In this document: piece by piece, positions 5,723 through 6,598 of the stretch
Numbering within the stretch: the stretch's first letter is position 1
How the letters are laid out: every line of letters begins with the position of its first letter
Source of the DNA: Lachnospiraceae bacterium
Lineage (GTDB): Bacteria; Bacillota; Clostridia; Lachnospirales; Lachnospiraceae
DNA: 6,598 nt
Direction: 5' to 3'
Assembly (NCBI GenBank): GCA_016301965.1
Contig: JAEDOO010000105.1
Location: forward strand, 1 to 6,598
Notes under the pieces: generated by a model
Database searches by the model: none
The model's input: only the letters and a program-made list of their open reading frames with translations
Told to the model about the DNA's origin: nothing
Made by a program: the position numbers and the translations under genes

Positions 5723-5745
5723 GGAATATCTGTTTCACATATTCC
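5723..5745 (-). terminator. Secondary hairpin downstream of the nuclease gene
   Basis: GGAATAT (5723-5729) and ATATTCC (5739-5745) form a 7-bp stem with a 9-base loop. On the minus strand it is followed by ATATATTTTG, an AU-rich tail, 28 bases after the nuclease stop codon. The low GC content of the stem makes it a weak terminator at best. Confidence 0.3.
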
Positions 5746-5773
5746 CAATCTTTCATTGCCCCATCAACATATT

Positions 5774-6598
5774 TCAACCCAAAACCGTCTTGCCCAAAAT
5801 TATCCGCACCGTTTTCTCAGATATTTCCTCAATCTCAGAAATATCTTTTACAGGGTATCCCTTCAGATACATTCTGCGGATCGTACGCTCTCTTTCCGAG
5901 AGTGTTCCTTTCTGTATACCTTTCTGTATTCCCTGATTTTCAATTCTGTCTAATACTTCACACATCGTATGTACTCCTTCCATCTGTTCCTGACACGCAT
6001 CTTCAAATCTTGTATCCCCAGTCAACACACTTAAAAGATGGAGCGTCTCCTGAACATGTCTGATTCTCCTTGGTTTTGGCCGATAATCTCTGTTTTTCCT
6101 CATCTGAACAAAATAGTCAGCCACTACCCAAAAATCACTTTCAAATTGATCCAGCTGCTCATCCGAAAGATAGGCAATTTCAAACAAATTGTATTTGTAA
6201 TCACTGACATACATTTTCAATTCTTCCGGCACTGTAAAGCGTTCTTTCAAAGATTGTGATTTATTCCATCTTTTTTCATAATCAAAATGCAATACCAGTG
6301 TTAGAACCGGATATCTCTCTGAAGATTGTTTCTTTAATAACTGCGCCCTGTATTCTGCGCCATCATATCCCATAACTCTAAGCGGCATATCTACATCTGA
6401 ATTCGTCTGGTTTTCCAGACCGATACATGCAATACATATATCTTCTTTTTTCCATTGTTTGAGTACATCCCGCTCTATTTCACGGAGTTTCCCATCTGTT
6501 TTGTATACTGCTCTGGGCTGTTTTTCCTCAAGTTCCTCATCCTTGAGGAGGTGTCTTCCCTGAAACAGTAAAACATTGATAATGTCTGCGAATACATC
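5774..6598 (-). CDS. Rpn-family PD-(D/E)XK nuclease / putative transposase (N-terminus outside window)
   Basis: The frame stays open to the right edge, giving 274 residues of a protein whose start is beyond the window; the ATG at 6388 is internal and not the start. Seen: R-D-V-L-K with the candidate catalytic Asp (nt 6467-6469), then 18 residues later the E-N-Q motif (Glu at nt 6413-6415) on a strand I-A-C-I-G-L, as in the PD-(D/E)XK core of Rpn recombination-promoting nucleases; then M-P-L-R-V-M-x-Y-D-x-x-x-Y, a conserved block of these proteins. The C-terminus has the typical G-I-Q-K-G repeat followed by a basic helix-turn-helix-like tail. Family members act in the cytoplasm on DNA and are often annotated as transposases, although they lack terminal repeats of their own. 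It converges on the regulator gene and is probably unrelated to the catabolic operon. Confidence 0.82.
   Translation of the reverse strand, partial: DVFADIINVLLFQGRHLLKDEELEEKQPRAVYKTDGKLREIERDVLKQWKKEDICIACIGLENQTNSDVDMPLRVMGYDGAEYRAQLLKKQSSERYPVLTLVLHFDYEKRWNKSQSLKERFTVPEELKMYVSDYKYNLFEIAYLSDEQLDQFESDFWVVADYFVQMRKNRDYRPKPRRIRHVQETLHLLSVLTGDTRFEDACQEQMEGVHTMCEVLDRIENQGIQKGIQKGTLSERERTIRRMYLKGYPVKDISEIEEISEKTVRIILGKTVLG

Noticed and set aside
5680..6063. Plus-strand frame of 127 codons antisense to the nuclease gene
   Set aside because: Starts within the hairpin loop, lacks a ribosome binding site and overlaps the well-supported nuclease frame.
5774..6388. Complete 204-residue protein starting at 6388
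   Set aside because: The frame is open upstream to the window edge and encodes the D...E-N-Q nuclease core there, so 6388 is an internal Met.

Overview
The window looks like a chromosomal segment from a gut-type Firmicute, most likely a Lachnospiraceae-like Clostridium. The reasons are moderate GC, strong AGGAGG-type ribosome binding sites, a lipoprotein with an Ala/Ser/Glu/Pro-rich linker after its lipobox, a LacI-family regulator beside a sugar-type operon, and an Rpn-type nuclease of the kind abundant in that family. The taxonomic call is inference; no rRNA or marker gene is present.

Layout. The left edge (1-169, minus strand) holds the N-terminus of a solute-binding lipoprotein that runs out of the window. 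A 237-bp gap follows with a palindromic LacI-type operator (335-348) and a tentative promoter. From 3096 down to 407, four minus-strand genes form a tight operon: an L-rhamnose mutarotase-family protein, a 120-aa protein of the Anabaena sensory rhodopsin transducer (ASRT) family, a creatinase-like M24 'pita-bread' protein, and a creatininase-family amidohydrolase. The divergent intergenic region (3097-3351) carries a near-consensus sigma-A promoter for the operon (TTGACA, 17 bp, TAGAAT), a plausible plus-strand promoter, and two more operators with the core AARCGTTT. On the plus strand, 3352-5586 encodes a 744-aa LacI regulator with a whole family-1 extracellular-type solute-binding domain fused to its C-terminus and no signal peptide. 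A convergent gap (5587-5773) contains a 14-bp perfect hairpin nested in further inverted repeats. The right edge (5774-6598, minus) is an Rpn-family PD-(D/E)XK nuclease, cut off by the window at its N-terminus.

How the parts may work together (inference). The lipoprotein would capture a carbohydrate-like or amide/guanidino-containing nutrient for an ABC transporter encoded beyond the left edge. The mutarotase and the ASRT protein would handle or sense the sugar-like part. The creatinase-like and creatininase-like proteins would open C-N bonds. The fused regulator would sense the ligand in the cytoplasm and act at three related operators, one before the lipoprotein gene and two in the divergent promoter region. 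The substrate cannot be read from sequence. The most unusual elements are the LacI/solute-binding fusion and the pairing of two creatine-pathway folds with a sugar mutarotase and an ASRT protein; the M24 protein has lost three of the five metal ligands of true M24 peptidases.
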